Shown: positions 1-7,884 of the stretch, piece by piece
How the letters are laid out: each line of letters opens with the position of its first letter
How positions within the stretch are numbered: the stretch's first letter is position 1
NCBI GenBank assembly: GCA_031291415.1
Contig: JARLJB010000095.1
Span: forward strand, 1 to 44,097
Reading direction: 5' to 3'
DNA from: Telmatospirillum sp.
GTDB taxonomy: Bacteria > Pseudomonadota > Alphaproteobacteria > Rhodospirillales > Magnetospirillaceae
Length of the DNA: 44,097 bases
Position numbers and translations under genes: made by a program
The notes under the pieces: generated by a model
Databases searched by the model: none
What the model was told of the DNA's origin: nothing
The model's input: only the letters and a program-made list of their open reading frames with translations

Positions 1-2658
1 CCGGACGGACGCGCCGCCACCGCCGCGCCGCTTGCCGCCGGAGCCACCGCCACCGCTGGGACCGGCGCCGGGCGCCATGTGACCAGCCGATCCAGTCGTC
101 GCGACGATCCCCTTCGTGCCGCCGCTGTGGCTTTCCGCGTCAGCCATCCCGTCGCCGGGCGCCCCGAGCAAGCGCGGCAGGCGATCAGGGATCGTGATAA
201 TCATGCTGTAGAGACGGGACATGATTTGATATGTCAAGAAAGACATCAAGAAGACACCGCCAAGTGTACCAATAACACCTGAGTAATGTCCACCTTGACT
301 ACCAATATAGGCCGTACCGAAATACTTCGTCAGCAGCGGCATGCAAAGAGGCACAATGGTCCGGCATCCGATGTAGCCCAGGATGCCCAGAGCGGGGCGA
401 AGCGCCCAATTCATGAGGATAATCAGACCGGGCCGGTGGACGGAATCGAAGAGTTCTTGGCCGTCCATCCTGATCAGCAGGAAGGCCCAGATCGGCGCGA
501 CGATTATGATTTCTACCGTACCGATTACGAAACCAATACTTAGCCAAAGCCCGGCAATCCATGGCAGCATTGGCAAAAGAAATTGGAGCACATACCCCGC
601 AGCAAAACACGCCCAAATTATCGGTCGAACAAAAGGCAGTGCGGATTTGACGGCATCGCATGCGCCGACTAGCGCGCCCGCAGCATTACACGCGCTGCCG
701 CTCGCTGATACCGCCGCAAGTGATGCAGCTTCGCCCGCCGCTGTTAGTTTGGCGCCAAGCGACATCATGTCATCGACGGGATCACTAGCGCTTGCCGCCG
801 TAAAATCGACCACGGCGCCGGACACACGATGATCGAGCCCTTCAAGCAGCCCCGTGAGATAGCTATCCGACGATGCGCCCGCCGCCGCCAGATTTGGCGC
901 CGTGAGCTGCCCGGCGCCACGCTCACGGGCAAGCTCGTCGTCCAGTGCCGCCAGCACTTTGCCGACCGCCGTCACGCCTTCCTTATCCGCCCCAGGTCCC
1001 AGGCCGCGCGCGTCCGGGACCACGATTGGATGTGTCCAGCTCGGTGCCTCGCTCGCCATCGTCGCGGTCTGCAAAGACGCTTGTCCAATAGCGCGATCAT
1101 ACGCAAAAGCCTGCATCCAGCCGCCAACCGCCGCCGCATCCTTGAGATTTTGGCGGGCGACCTTATTTTGGTCTGCTGAAAGCGTCGCGGCGCCGGTCAG
1201 CATCACGGAATCATAGGTCTGTCCGAGAGTGTCGAAAACGACCTGAACGCCGGTCGGAAAGTCCAGAGAGTAGTCATAGCCATTCGGACCGCCTTCGGCC
1301 CAGACTGCGGACGTCTGCGCAATAGCTCGCTCGCCGGAGCGCATTGCCGAGATCAGCGACGAGACGGCCGCGATCCGTACCGTCGAGAATGCCTTGATCG
1401 GGTCCGCCGACGCCGACGGGGGCACAGGCAGCGACAGGGCACCGCACGGGCCGCCCCAATGCCAAATCTGTAATCCCGATCCGTCGGCAAGTTTGCCGCG
1501 CCCTACAGCGCTTGCAACAAATTTACCGCCTGCATCCGGCAAACTTGCGGCGGGCGTGGTGCCAGATATCTTCGATCGAGCGATCAGCACTGCGGCGCAG
1601 ATCTCCGACCGCGCGATTTGCTCCGCGACCTCCGCTCCGCCGACGCTTGGAGGGATCCCCGGCGCCGTCACAGCCGCGCTGTCCGTCCCCAAAATTTTAT
1701 TGACATACGTAGTCCACACGCTGTTTGCGAGGGTATTCGATTGGACGGCCACATCGTAGACGATGCCGTGCACAGCGGAGAATCCAGAAGGCAGCGGCGC
1801 CAAAAGAGCAAATCCACTGACTACGCGTAGCGGCGCCCAGATCTGATGCCATCTCTGGCCCAGGACTTTGCCTTCGTGAGCCGTCGCGATGGTCCCGACG
1901 ACCGAGTGATACGCGAGCATCCCGCCACCGATGCCGCTTAAAAATGCTGACATGATGCCTAGGGCGGACGAAAAAGCCGTCGCCGTTGCGGACGAGACGG
2001 ACGACGACGAGGCGAAAGGCAAAAGCGCATTGATGATGCTCAACGCTTGATCTGTCGCCGTGCTGCCCGTCGCCGCCAGCGCGGCCGTGGGGACGGTCAG
2101 CAGCATCCCGACGGCGACGACAAGCCAGCTTGCCAGCATCCTGCCGTCGCCACCGGACGACGGCGGAATCCACGCGCCGGGATCTCTGAGAAATACTGAC
2201 AAGGGATCGAGCGACCGGCGCCGGATTTGCCAGTGATGAAAAGCCGCCCGGCCTGCCAAGACGACCAGAGCAGGCAGGATCGCGAACGGCAGCAGCGCGC
2301 CGAGCGGGCCGTACAGCCTGGACCAGACGGCGCTGACGATGATCCCCCAGGCCAGCAAGACGACGGCGGCCATGAAATAGATAGCCCACCGCCGCCAAAG
2401 CGCACGCTCGATGAGTGCCAGATCGCCGTCCCGACGGCCATACCGACGCGTCGCCTGGCGAAATCGCTCTGCCGGGTCCGTCACACCATCAAGCCAGCCC
2501 GTCGGCTGATCCGGCGTCACCAAAGCGGCAGCGGAGCGCAGGCCCTGACGAGCAGCCAAAACAGCAGTTTCGACCGGCCATATAAAAAGCGTCCGCAGCG
2601 GACGGCGGACAGCGCGGTCAGTCGCGATTGATGCAGCCGCGCGGCGCAACTTACCCAT
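1..2658 (-). CDS. traY: TraY/DotA-family conjugal transfer membrane protein, 3' partial
   Basis: The minus-strand frame from the ATG at 2658 stays open for all 886 codons to the window edge, so the C-terminus is missing. Hydrophobic segments lie near residues 91-112, 118-137 and 174-195, followed by an Ala/Ser-rich region. Near residues 240-300 is a block that reads like the DotA/TraY signature (GGGMLAYHSVVGTIATAHEG, then a KVLGQRWHQIWAPLR stretch). A second hydrophobic cluster (about 660-790) contains the family-like VEIIIVAPIWAFLLIRMDGQ segment. The visible tail is Gly-rich and basic. DotA/TraY proteins are large inner-membrane parts of type IVB (I-type) secretion and conjugation systems. 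The start overlaps the stop of the preceding small gene by 8 nt, as in an operon. Assignment is from remembered motifs, not an alignment. No other I-type gene is visible because the window ends here. Confidence 0.8.
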   Translation of the reverse strand, partial: MGKLRRAAASIATDRAVRRPLRTLFIWPVETAVLAARQGLRSAAALVTPDQPTGWLDGVTDPAERFRQATRRYGRRDGDLALIERALWRRWAIYFMAAVVLLAWGIIVSAVWSRLYGPLGALLPFAILPALVVLAGRAAFHHWQIRRRSLDPLSVFLRDPGAWIPPSSGGDGRMLASWLVVAVGMLLTVPTAALAATGSTATDQALSIINALLPFASSSSVSSATATAFSSALGIMSAFLSGIGGGMLAYHSVVGTIATAHEGKVLGQRWHQIWAPLRVVSGFALLAPLPSGFSAVHGIVYDVAVQSNTLANSVWTTYVNKILGTDSAAVTAPGIPPSVGGAEVAEQIARSEICAAVLIARSKISGTTPAASLPDAGGKFVASAVGRGKLADGSGLQIWHWGGPCGALSLPVPPSASADPIKAFSTVRIAAVSSLISAMRSGERAIAQTSAVWAEGGPNGYDYSLDFPTGVQVVFDTLGQTYDSVMLTGAATLSADQNKVARQNLKDAAAVGGWMQAFAYDRAIGQASLQTATMASEAPSWTHPIVVPDARGLGPGADKEGVTAVGKVLAALDDELARERGAGQLTAPNLAAAGASSDSYLTGLLEGLDHRVSGAVVDFTAASASDPVDDMMSLGAKLTAAGEAASLAAVSASGSACNAAGALVGACDAVKSALPFVRPIIWACFAAGYVLQFLLPMLPWIAGLWLSIGFVIGTVEIIIVAPIWAFLLIRMDGQELFDSVHRPGLIILMNWALRPALGILGYIGCRTIVPLCMPLLTKYFGTAYIGSQGGHYSGVIGTLGGVFLMSFLTYQIMSRLYSMIITIPDRLPRLLGAPGDGMADAESHSGGTKGIVATTGSAGHMAPGAGPSGGGGSGGKRRGGGGASVR

Positions 2659-2884
2659 GCTGCCCCGTCCTGTCGGATGGATGGCGCCAGTCGGTGAAAG
2701 CGGCGATCAGGACGAGCGCGGCCCCGGCGCCAATAGTCACCACGACGGCCAGCGGGCTCCCGGCGATCGCCGGGGCACCAAGGAAGACCGAGCACACCGC
2801 CCAGCCGATCAACGCCGCCACGGCGACGGCGGCAAGGCGGACAAGGACGACGGCAGCGAGACGGATCAGGCGGGCGCGGGTCAT
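2651..2884 (-). CDS. small two-helix membrane protein of the transfer operon
   Basis: This 77-residue protein has a basic N-terminus (MTRARLIRLAAV) and two long hydrophobic stretches, about residues 8-35 and 40-65, followed by a short polar tail. It should be a small inner-membrane protein. AGGAG lies just upstream of the ATG at 2884, and the stop overlaps the start of the TraY-like gene, so the two are probably translationally coupled. In I-type transfer operons small membrane proteins often sit beside TraY, but I cannot match this one to a named Tra protein. Confidence 0.65.
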   Translation of the reverse strand: MTRARLIRLAAVVLVRLAAVAVAALIGWAVCSVFLGAPAIAGSPLAVVVTIGAGAALVLIAAFTDWRHPSDRTGQHG

Positions 2885-2896
2885 AAGGGACTCCTA

Positions 2897-3601
2897 TTAT
2901 ATGGAGGGCGCGGGCGGTTCCGGGGCGGCCTCGGGTTCTGGCTCTGGCGCCGGTTCGTCCGTCGGCGGCGCGGGCTGCCAGCTTCGGCGGGGCAGCCCGG
3001 ATTCCTCGGGCGGCGGGCCGTACCGCACGTCGCCCAGACCTGGATCGGCGGCGAGCAGCTTCCTGCCGATCTCGCGATATTCGCGCATGCGACGCGGCAG
3101 CATCGCCTCGCCTTCGCCGAGATCGCGCGACAAACCGGCGATCTCCGACCCCCCGGTTTTGTTCGCGAGATTTGAGCCCCCGGCGGCGTTTGCGACAGCG
3201 CGGAGACGGGGTTCCAGCTCGCGGGCGGCCGTCGGCTCGTCGGCGGGATCACCGCCCGCCGCGCGCCACCGGCAATAGCAAGCCAGGCGATATTTTTGCC
3301 CGCCGTCAGTCATCCAATGCTCGACGCACCGGGGCGACGGCGCGTAAGCGAGCGGGCCGTCGTGTCCGGAGTCACGGAACGATCGCAGATCGCCGTCAAT
3401 CACCGCCCCCGCGATCAGTGATTTGTCACGCGGCGTCGTGCACAGCGATATGAGCCCAGCGGTCAGGCCGATAGCCGCCTGTGCTTCGGGCGACGTGAGC
3501 AAATCGGCTATGTCGATGATCTCGCCGCCTGTGCGTTTCTTGCGCTCGATGGCGGCGAGCAGGGCGGCGCGCCATGCGCGATCCTTCGCAATGTCGGTCA
3601 T
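2897..3601 (-). CDS. uncharacterised protein of the transfer operon with Pro/Glu-rich tail
   Basis: The ORF opens further upstream, but the start at 3601 is chosen because it is preceded by GAGGCGTGAC, the same ribosome-binding context used by the gene starting at 4011. The product is 234 residues. The N-terminal half is mixed helical (MTDIAKDRAWRAALLAAIER). The middle has several Cys and Trp residues (CVEHWMTDGGQKYRLACYCRW) that could form a small fold or metal site. The last 35 residues are a Pro/Glu repeat tail. No signal peptide or membrane segment is seen. It sits 12 bp upstream of the small membrane-protein gene, which suggests a conjugation role, but I do not recognise the family. Confidence 0.6.
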   Translation of the reverse strand: MTDIAKDRAWRAALLAAIERKKRTGGEIIDIADLLTSPEAQAAIGLTAGLISLCTTPRDKSLIAGAVIDGDLRSFRDSGHDGPLAYAPSPRCVEHWMTDGGQKYRLACYCRWRAAGGDPADEPTAARELEPRLRAVANAAGGSNLANKTGGSEIAGLSRDLGEGEAMLPRRMREYREIGRKLLAADPGLGDVRYGPPPEESGLPRRSWQPAPPTDEPAPEPEPEAAPEPPAPSI

Positions 3602-3602
3602 G

Positions 3603-3683
3603 TCACGCCTCATCGTCATCGAGCACGACGTAGACACTCTGCTCACCGAGCGTGATTTTGTACTCGCTTGTCGCCGTGAGCAT
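3603..3683 (-). CDS. 26-residue micro-ORF
   Basis: ATG at 3683 follows a strong GGAGGTGTGAC ribosome-binding site. The ORF encodes 26 residues beginning MLTATSEYKITLGEQ and ending in an acidic run (VLDDDEA). It is packed precisely between neighbours: its ATG lies one base after the stop of the 108-residue gene, and its TGA is followed by one base and then the ATG of the next gene (TGACATG at both junctions). It also contains the ribosome-binding site of that next gene. It could be a leader peptide coupling translation or a small structural protein. Existence as a translated ORF is likely; function is unknown. Confidence 0.5.
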   Translation of the reverse strand: MLTATSEYKITLGEQSVYVVLDDDEA

Positions 3684-3684
3684 G

Positions 3685-4011
3685 TCACACCTCCCCCACC
3701 TGCGCCGCGGCGGGCGTATCAGATTCGGGCGCGATTTCGAAAGGCGTCCCGCGCAGCGCCTCGCGATCACTATCACGCTTCACGTGTGCAAGAAGGTGCC
3801 GACGAAATCCCTCGACAAGGCGAGGTTCGGCCTCGACAGCGCGCAAAACGGCGTGCCCCAACACAAATTTTTGCTGCGACGCGCGCTTGGAATCGTATGT
3901 CGCGATTTGCCGGTCAAGCCTCGCGATCATGCTGCGCGCCCGCCGAAGCCGTCCCGCAGCCTCTTCGCGTCGCGCCAGTAATCCAGCATCTGTCAAATCC
4001 TTTGCCGACAT
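3685..4011 (-). CDS. small basic coiled-coil protein, possible relaxosome accessory (TraC/MobC-like)
   Basis: This 108-residue protein has a long Arg/Ala-rich helix (residues 10-40, coiled-coil-like) leading into DSKRASQQKFVLGHAVLRAV, followed by a second helical half and an acidic/Pro tail. The 'K+F+LG+A+L' turn between two helices resembles the small mobilisation proteins TraC/TraD/MobC that accompany Q-type relaxases. That resemblance is by eye only. The ATG at 4011 follows GAGGCGTGAC. It is the first gene of the leftward operon and is divergent from the relaxase genes, the usual place for a relaxosome auxiliary protein. Confidence 0.5.
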   Translation of the reverse strand: MSAKDLTDAGLLARREEAAGRLRRARSMIARLDRQIATYDSKRASQQKFVLGHAVLRAVEAEPRLVEGFRRHLLAHVKRDSDREALRGTPFEIAPESDTPAAAQVGEV

Positions 4012-4242
4012 GTCACGCCTCTATGAAGTATCAATATCCAATGTGTGCGCATGTCAGGGCAAAAATCAAGGCAACCGCTTGTCATTATCGGAAACGGAAG
4101 CTAGATTTGTAAGTGATAAGTGTTTTGACGGCGAGGAAGTAGTCTCGCCTATACATTGCCTTTGGCAATGTGTCTCGTTCAAATGTTGACAATCACCTGC
4201 TTTCGCAGTGTCAACATTTCATCCGGTACAGGAGTTCGGCAC
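4012..4242. other. candidate origin of transfer and divergent promoter region
   Basis: This 231-bp gap separates the leftward transfer operon from the rightward relaxase pair and is dense in inverted repeats. GGCGAG (4130-4135) pairs with CTCGCC (4144-4149). ACATTGCC (4153-4160) and GGCAATGT (4164-4171) form an 8-bp stem with a TTT loop. AAATGTTGACA (4181-4191) and TGTCAACATTT (4209-4219) form an 11-bp stem whose interior folds again as CTGC-TTTC-GCAG. A direct GTAAGTG/ATAAGTG pair (4109-4122) recalls the TAAGTG part of IncQ-type nic sites. Divergent placement next to a relaxase gene is typical of oriT. The 11-bp arms could instead be an operator. Confidence 0.5.
4181..4219. repeat. 39-bp nested perfect hairpin upstream of the relaxase operon
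   Basis: The arms AAATGTTGACA and TGTCAACATTT are perfectly complementary over 11 bp, and a second 4-bp stem (CTGC/GCAG, loop TTTC) lies inside. The right arm ends 23 bp before the ATG at 4243. The left arm includes TTGACA, which could serve as a -35 box, so a protein bound here could control the relaxase operon. It may equally be part of oriT. Confidence 0.6.
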
Positions 4243-4416
4243 ATGATCGACATCAATCGTACCTTCGAAATCGTGATCCGCGTCACGCCACGCGACACAG
4301 CGATCAGCGCCACGCAAGACGGCGAATCGATTCCACTCGCTGGCGGTAATCACATGTTCGGCATCGCCGCGCTCGAAGCCGTGCTGAGCCGCGCGGAGCC
4401 GCGTCGCATGAATTGA
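4243..4416 (+). CDS. 57-residue protein ahead of the relaxase
   Basis: The ATG at 4243 has AGGAG 9 nt upstream and is preferred over the longer open frame beginning at 4156. The product starts MIDINRTFEIVIRVTPRDTA and looks like a small alpha/beta protein without a membrane segment. Its stop (TGA at 4414-4416) is 2 nt before the relaxase ATG, so the two genes are almost certainly co-translated. The function is unknown. A DNA-binding or relaxosome role would fit the position but is not shown by the sequence. Confidence 0.55.
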   Translation: MIDINRTFEIVIRVTPRDTAISATQDGESIPLAGGNHMFGIAALEAVLSRAEPRRMN

Positions 4417-4418
4417 TC

Positions 4419-5843
4419 ATGCCGCCAGTCCGCGCCGTCCACATCGACTTTGACGTAGTGCGTCGCTCGCACGGACAGCACAGCGTCAAAATCTCAGCCT
4501 ACGCCGCCACCGCGCGCTATGACGCGGGCGACGGCCGGACATTCGATTTCCGCCGCAAACGGCCAGAGCACCACGGCCATGTCGTCCTGTTGCCGGACAG
4601 CGGCCCGGCATGGGCGGCCGACGGCGCCGAACTGTGGCGCCGAGCCGAGACGGCGGAACGGCGCGGCGACGCCCAGCCGTCGCGGATCTGCACGCTCGAA
4701 ATCCCGCGCGCCGTCCCACCCGAACGGCGCATGGAGTTCGCGGCAGCCGTCGCGTCCATCTGGACGGCCGAGGGGATGGCCGTCCAAGCGGACGTGCATG
4801 CGCCGTCCGCGTCCGATGGCGGCGAGCAGCCGCACATCCACTATCAGATGACCATGCGGAAATTCGCAGGCAGCGAGTTCGCGGCGACGAAGGAACGCGC
4901 ATGGAATCAGGCTTTCATGGCTGACAGGGGCCGAGCCATAAAACAGAAGATGTGCGATGCGGCGAACCGCTGGCTTGAAGAAAACAACATCGACGTGCGC
5001 GTCGATTGGCGGAACGCGGAGCGGCAGCGCAATCCCGATCTGCCGCCACCGGAATCAAACGTCAGCAAGCGAAGCTGGGAAGCGTGGAAACGGCGCCCGG
5101 ACTCGGACGCCGCTGGTCCCGTTCGCGAGACGCTGGCCGCCCGGACGGCGCGGCGGCAGTACCACCGGGCAAGGGCCGTCGCACAGGAAGCGGCCGAGGA
5201 AATCCAGACCATCGCCCGGACCATCGAGTACCGCAAGCCCGGCCTCATTGGCCCCCGGCGCCGGAAGAAAAAGCGGGACCCCTGGCGCTGGGACGACACA
5301 TGGACGCCGGAAATCCGGCGCCCTGTCGAAGCCGTCACCGTCGAGGCCGACAAGCGCCGCGCTGTTCTGGCCTTGACCGGCGGCGGCCAGATCATCGACC
5401 GGGGCGACCGCATCACGATCGCCGGGCGGACGACAGACCAGAGTATCGCCACCCTGGCAGATCAAGCCGTCCGGCACGGATGGAAACAGGTCGCGGTGAG
5501 CGGTGACGCGCCGACCAGAGACAGGGTCGCCGCCGCGCTGGCCGTCCGGGGCATCGAAGTCGCCAATATTCCGGCGCCGTCCCGGTCTGCGATGAAATCG
5601 GCGCAGCGGCAGCTTGACAGCGACAAACGGGACGCCGCCCTGCGTGCCGAAGTCGCCGCCGAGGCGGCAGCGGCCCCGGTTGCCCCGGCGCCCAAGCCGG
5701 TTGCCCCGGCGCCGAAGCCCAAACCCGCGCCCGCGCCGGAAGTGGATCAGGCGCTAGGCATGGCGGCGCCCCGGCCATCATGGGCCATTCCGCCATGGGC
5801 CAGAGCGCCGCAGGGACGGGACCGGAAGGGCGAACGAAAATGA
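4419..5843 (+). CDS. mobA: MobA/MobL-family (MOBQ-type) relaxase with C-terminal LPD7-like domain
   Basis: This 474-residue protein has the layout of a Q-type relaxase, which nicks oriT and leads the strand during conjugation. The N-terminal ISAYAATARYDAG (residues 25-37) holds candidate nicking tyrosines Y28 and Y34. HHGHVVLLPDSGPAW (51-65) matches the second conserved block. PHIHYQM (138-144) carries the HxH metal motif. Around residues 300-385 is a domain (ALTGGGQIIDRGDRITIAG, then ATLADQAVRHGWKQVAVSGD) like the LPD7/zincin-type domains attached to relaxases. The tail is Pro/Ala/Lys-rich and flexible. ATG at 4419 is chosen over an upstream TTG at 4413 because it follows the stop of the 57-residue gene. 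The pairing of a MOBQ-like relaxase with an I-type TraY homologue is somewhat unusual. Confidence 0.8.
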   Translation: MPPVRAVHIDFDVVRRSHGQHSVKISAYAATARYDAGDGRTFDFRRKRPEHHGHVVLLPDSGPAWAADGAELWRRAETAERRGDAQPSRICTLEIPRAVPPERRMEFAAAVASIWTAEGMAVQADVHAPSASDGGEQPHIHYQMTMRKFAGSEFAATKERAWNQAFMADRGRAIKQKMCDAANRWLEENNIDVRVDWRNAERQRNPDLPPPESNVSKRSWEAWKRRPDSDAAGPVRETLAARTARRQYHRARAVAQEAAEEIQTIARTIEYRKPGLIGPRRRKKKRDPWRWDDTWTPEIRRPVEAVTVEADKRRAVLALTGGGQIIDRGDRITIAGRTTDQSIATLADQAVRHGWKQVAVSGDAPTRDRVAAALAVRGIEVANIPAPSRSAMKSAQRQLDSDKRDAALRAEVAAEAAAAPVAPAPKPVAPAPKPKPAPAPEVDQALGMAAPRPSWAIPPWARAPQGRDRKGERK

Positions 5844-5852
5844 GAGTAGACG

Positions 5853-5879
5853 GGACTAGACGCAACGCTTGTCTAGTCC
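5853..5879 (+). terminator. hairpin after the relaxase gene
   Basis: GGACTAGAC (5853-5861) and GTCTAGTCC (5871-5879) form a perfect 9-bp stem with a 9-nt loop, 9 bp after the relaxase stop. No T-run follows, so it may be a weak terminator or an mRNA-protecting hairpin. Confidence 0.45.
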
Positions 5880-5919
5880 GGTTCTCCGACTGGGCGGGGG
5901 GAGGGGATCCTATTCGACA

Positions 5920-6465
5920 TCAAATTTTGGGAGGCGCGTTCATGGTCCAAAGCAAGGCACTCGCGTACGTGACAAATTCTATAGCTTTTTGCGACGAAAG
6001 CTCGTCGCTGTGTGCGTGAACAGCAAGATTCCGCAATTGTCTCAATCCATTCAAAGCTCTCTCTGTCTCGGACGAAATGGCCTGTGCATCACGCAAAGAG
6101 CGAACCAAAGTCATTGGATTGTTTCGAATATCGACATGCCTTTCCTCGGCGAGTTGATGCAACTTCCTCTCCACTCGCAACCACGCTTCAAGGACCGCCG
6201 CCCGAGGTGACTCCTGAGCAAGTGATAAGAGCCGTTCGCCGTCGGAATCAACAAATGACGGAGGTTGATCAGATGTTCTCGTAATATTTTCGGCAATGTT
6301 AGCCGCCTGATTTGCGAATGCCGCTTCGAATCCACCATATTTAAACGAACTCAACCGTTCTATTAGGTTTGGTATCGTCTTTCTAAATATTATAGCTATG
6401 GCGATAGCGGCAATTGGCCAAGCCACGGCCTTGGTCATTTCCACGATGAAGTCAAGTGTCACCAT
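5920..6465 (-). CDS. membrane-anchored protein with HEPN-like RNLAVH motif
   Basis: This 181-residue protein has an N-terminal hydrophobic helix (about residues 12-28) followed by FRKTIPNLIERLSSFKYGGFEA, the juxtamembrane pattern of a common family of single-span proteins. The C-terminal helical half contains RNLAVH at residues 145-150, an R-x4-H arrangement typical of HEPN domains, which are often RNases in toxin and anti-phage systems. Start at 6465 is supported by GAGGAC just upstream. It lies 17 bp downstream of the 353-residue gene on the same strand, so both probably form one cargo operon. HEPN membership is inferred from one motif and the helical context; nuclease activity is not shown. 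Confidence 0.55.
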   Translation of the reverse strand: MVTLDFIVEMTKAVAWPIAAIAIAIIFRKTIPNLIERLSSFKYGGFEAAFANQAANIAENITRTSDQPPSFVDSDGERLLSLAQESPRAAVLEAWLRVERKLHQLAEERHVDIRNNPMTLVRSLRDAQAISSETERALNGLRQLRNLAVHAHSDELSSQKAIEFVTYASALLWTMNAPPKI

Positions 6466-6482
6466 GTCCTCGCCCTAATAAG

Positions 6483-7544
6483 CTACGAGCTCGACTTTGG
6501 TCGAGCATCAAAGCGAGCCAGAAGCAGCCGAGCGGTCAACAGCACGATATGAAGTCGATAGGTGCTGTCATCGTCGTCCGAGAGACCCGGATGGGAGCCC
6601 ATCGGATGTAGGCGTTTGAACAGAGCATCTATGAATACCCTCTCGTTCAATTCTCGGTATAGGAATCCCCCATCTGCAAGTCGCTTGACCTCTTCCCCCT
6701 GAGGGCGCCCCAGCGCGTCGGCCATTGCTTCACAGATCGCCTGGAGAAAGGTGCGAAGCTGGCTGTTTGCGGACGCCCATTTTCCATCTCCATGCGAGCC
6801 GAGCGCCTGATCAAGATGGCCTTTCGCAGTGTCGAAGCCGTGTTTTGCCAGCAATCGTTCAATCTCGGTTAATACGACCGGCAGCGCCACATCAACAGGG
6901 AGCAATCGGCGAAGCTGCCCCCCTGACACGGTGAAGCCATCACGTTGGAGACTTCGCAGCAAATTTCTTGGTTGAGGCGGCATGAAATCCGCCTCCTGCC
7001 AGGCACTGTCCGTATCGACACCGTATCCCGGCAGAGTCGCCACGCCGTTTTCGACAAGAACGTCGTGCAACAAATTGCCATCACCGAGCGTGTAGTACGC
7101 GGGTAGTTCATCAAGTGACAGGGCGATGAGGCGATTTAGCCGTTGCGCAATCGTGCCGCCTTCGCCGACCCGCGATGCGATGTCAGGCCCCAGTTTCAGT
7201 AGGTACCGCGTCAGTTGTGCGTGATTCCATGGCTCCATGGTCTCGACGGCGGCGATGATCGTATTTCGTGAAAATCGGCTGGGAGAAGGTTCCGGCATTG
7301 GCCCAAAATATTCCTCGACCAGATAGTTGGCTCGTCGCTCCAAAAAGGCCCGAGCATCAAGGTTCGACAGAGGAGCAAATTCCGTTACGGTTTCTCCATC
7401 ATGATCCACGACCACCTTGAAGAACACCCCGTCCTTTGTTCGATAAAGCCCCCACCACGCATCGGACATCGGACTGTTATCGCCCGACACGACTTCGGTC
7501 GCCGATTTGGTGTCGAATGCTTTTCCCTCGATTACTCGTCTCAT
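6483..7544 (-). CDS. uncharacterised 353-residue cargo protein, possibly Abi-related
   Basis: ATG at 7544 begins MRRVIEGKAFDTKSATEVVS, an N-terminus found on many short regulatory and toxin-related proteins; the frame extends 12 codons further upstream without a better start. The N-terminal 80 residues look like a small beta-rich domain. The middle is helical. The C-terminal part has a segment near residues 225-270 (LDQALGSHGDGKWASANSQL, then RTFLQAICEAMADAL) resembling the helical C-terminal domain of some abortive-infection proteins. That likeness is weak. No membrane segment or signal peptide is seen. It forms a two-gene unit with the HEPN-like gene downstream, which favours a defence or toxin role, unproven. 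Confidence 0.55.
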   Translation of the reverse strand: MRRVIEGKAFDTKSATEVVSGDNSPMSDAWWGLYRTKDGVFFKVVVDHDGETVTEFAPLSNLDARAFLERRANYLVEEYFGPMPEPSPSRFSRNTIIAAVETMEPWNHAQLTRYLLKLGPDIASRVGEGGTIAQRLNRLIALSLDELPAYYTLGDGNLLHDVLVENGVATLPGYGVDTDSAWQEADFMPPQPRNLLRSLQRDGFTVSGGQLRRLLPVDVALPVVLTEIERLLAKHGFDTAKGHLDQALGSHGDGKWASANSQLRTFLQAICEAMADALGRPQGEEVKRLADGGFLYRELNERVFIDALFKRLHPMGSHPGLSDDDDSTYRLHIVLLTARLLLARFDARPKSSS

Positions 7545-7612
7545 AGGGCGTGTCCCACAGTGCACGATATCGAGTGCCACCGACCGGCCCGGCCGTCAAG
7601 GCCGCTGCGGCA

Positions 7613-7652
7613 CCGAAGCCCCGGCCGCCGTGAGCGCTGGCCGGGGCTTCGG
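7613..7652. terminator. strong 14-bp hairpin between convergent-spaced genes
   Basis: CCGAAGCCCCGGCC (7613-7626) and GGCCGGGGCTTCGG (7639-7652) are perfect 14-bp arms with a 12-nt loop. It starts 8 bp beyond the stop of the 74-residue gene on the minus strand. There is no clear T-tract on either side, so termination strength is uncertain, but the stem is very GC-rich. Confidence 0.55.
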
Positions 7653-7659
7653 AGGTAAA

Positions 7660-7884
7660 TCAAGGACGAACCGCCCCCGACTGCCGCGCTTCGAGGAGTT
7701 CCACCGCCGCGTCAAGCGCCGGACGCATCGCCGCAGCCGCGTCCTCGCCCAGCCTGTCCAGGTTGGCGCGCATCGCCTTCGCTGCCTCGATCAACTGGCC
7801 GATCTCTTCGCCCGTCAGCTCGGGCAAAGCGCCGTCCAGAGTGGCGCACCTGAGATATTCCTGCACTTCGGATGGCTCCAGCAT
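7660..7884 (-). CDS. 74-residue helical protein
   Basis: ATG at 7884 follows GGAGACGCAAA. The product (MLEPSEVQEYLRCATLDGAL and onward) is acidic and almost entirely helical, with no membrane segment, and its closing helix is ALDAAVELLEARQ. Unknown family. It is the first gene of the element after the tRNA-Arg 3' end and is separated from the 353-residue gene by a strong hairpin, so it is probably its own transcript. In this position integrative elements often carry a small excision or control protein, but nothing in the sequence shows a DNA-binding motif. Confidence 0.5.
   Translation of the reverse strand: MLEPSEVQEYLRCATLDGALPELTGEEIGQLIEAAKAMRANLDRLGEDAAAAMRPALDAAVELLEARQSGAVRP

Noticed and set aside
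1697-2398. 233-codon minus-strand frame within the TraY-like gene
   Set aside because: It is out of frame with the continuous 886-codon TraY/DotA-like frame and has Arg-rich shadow composition.
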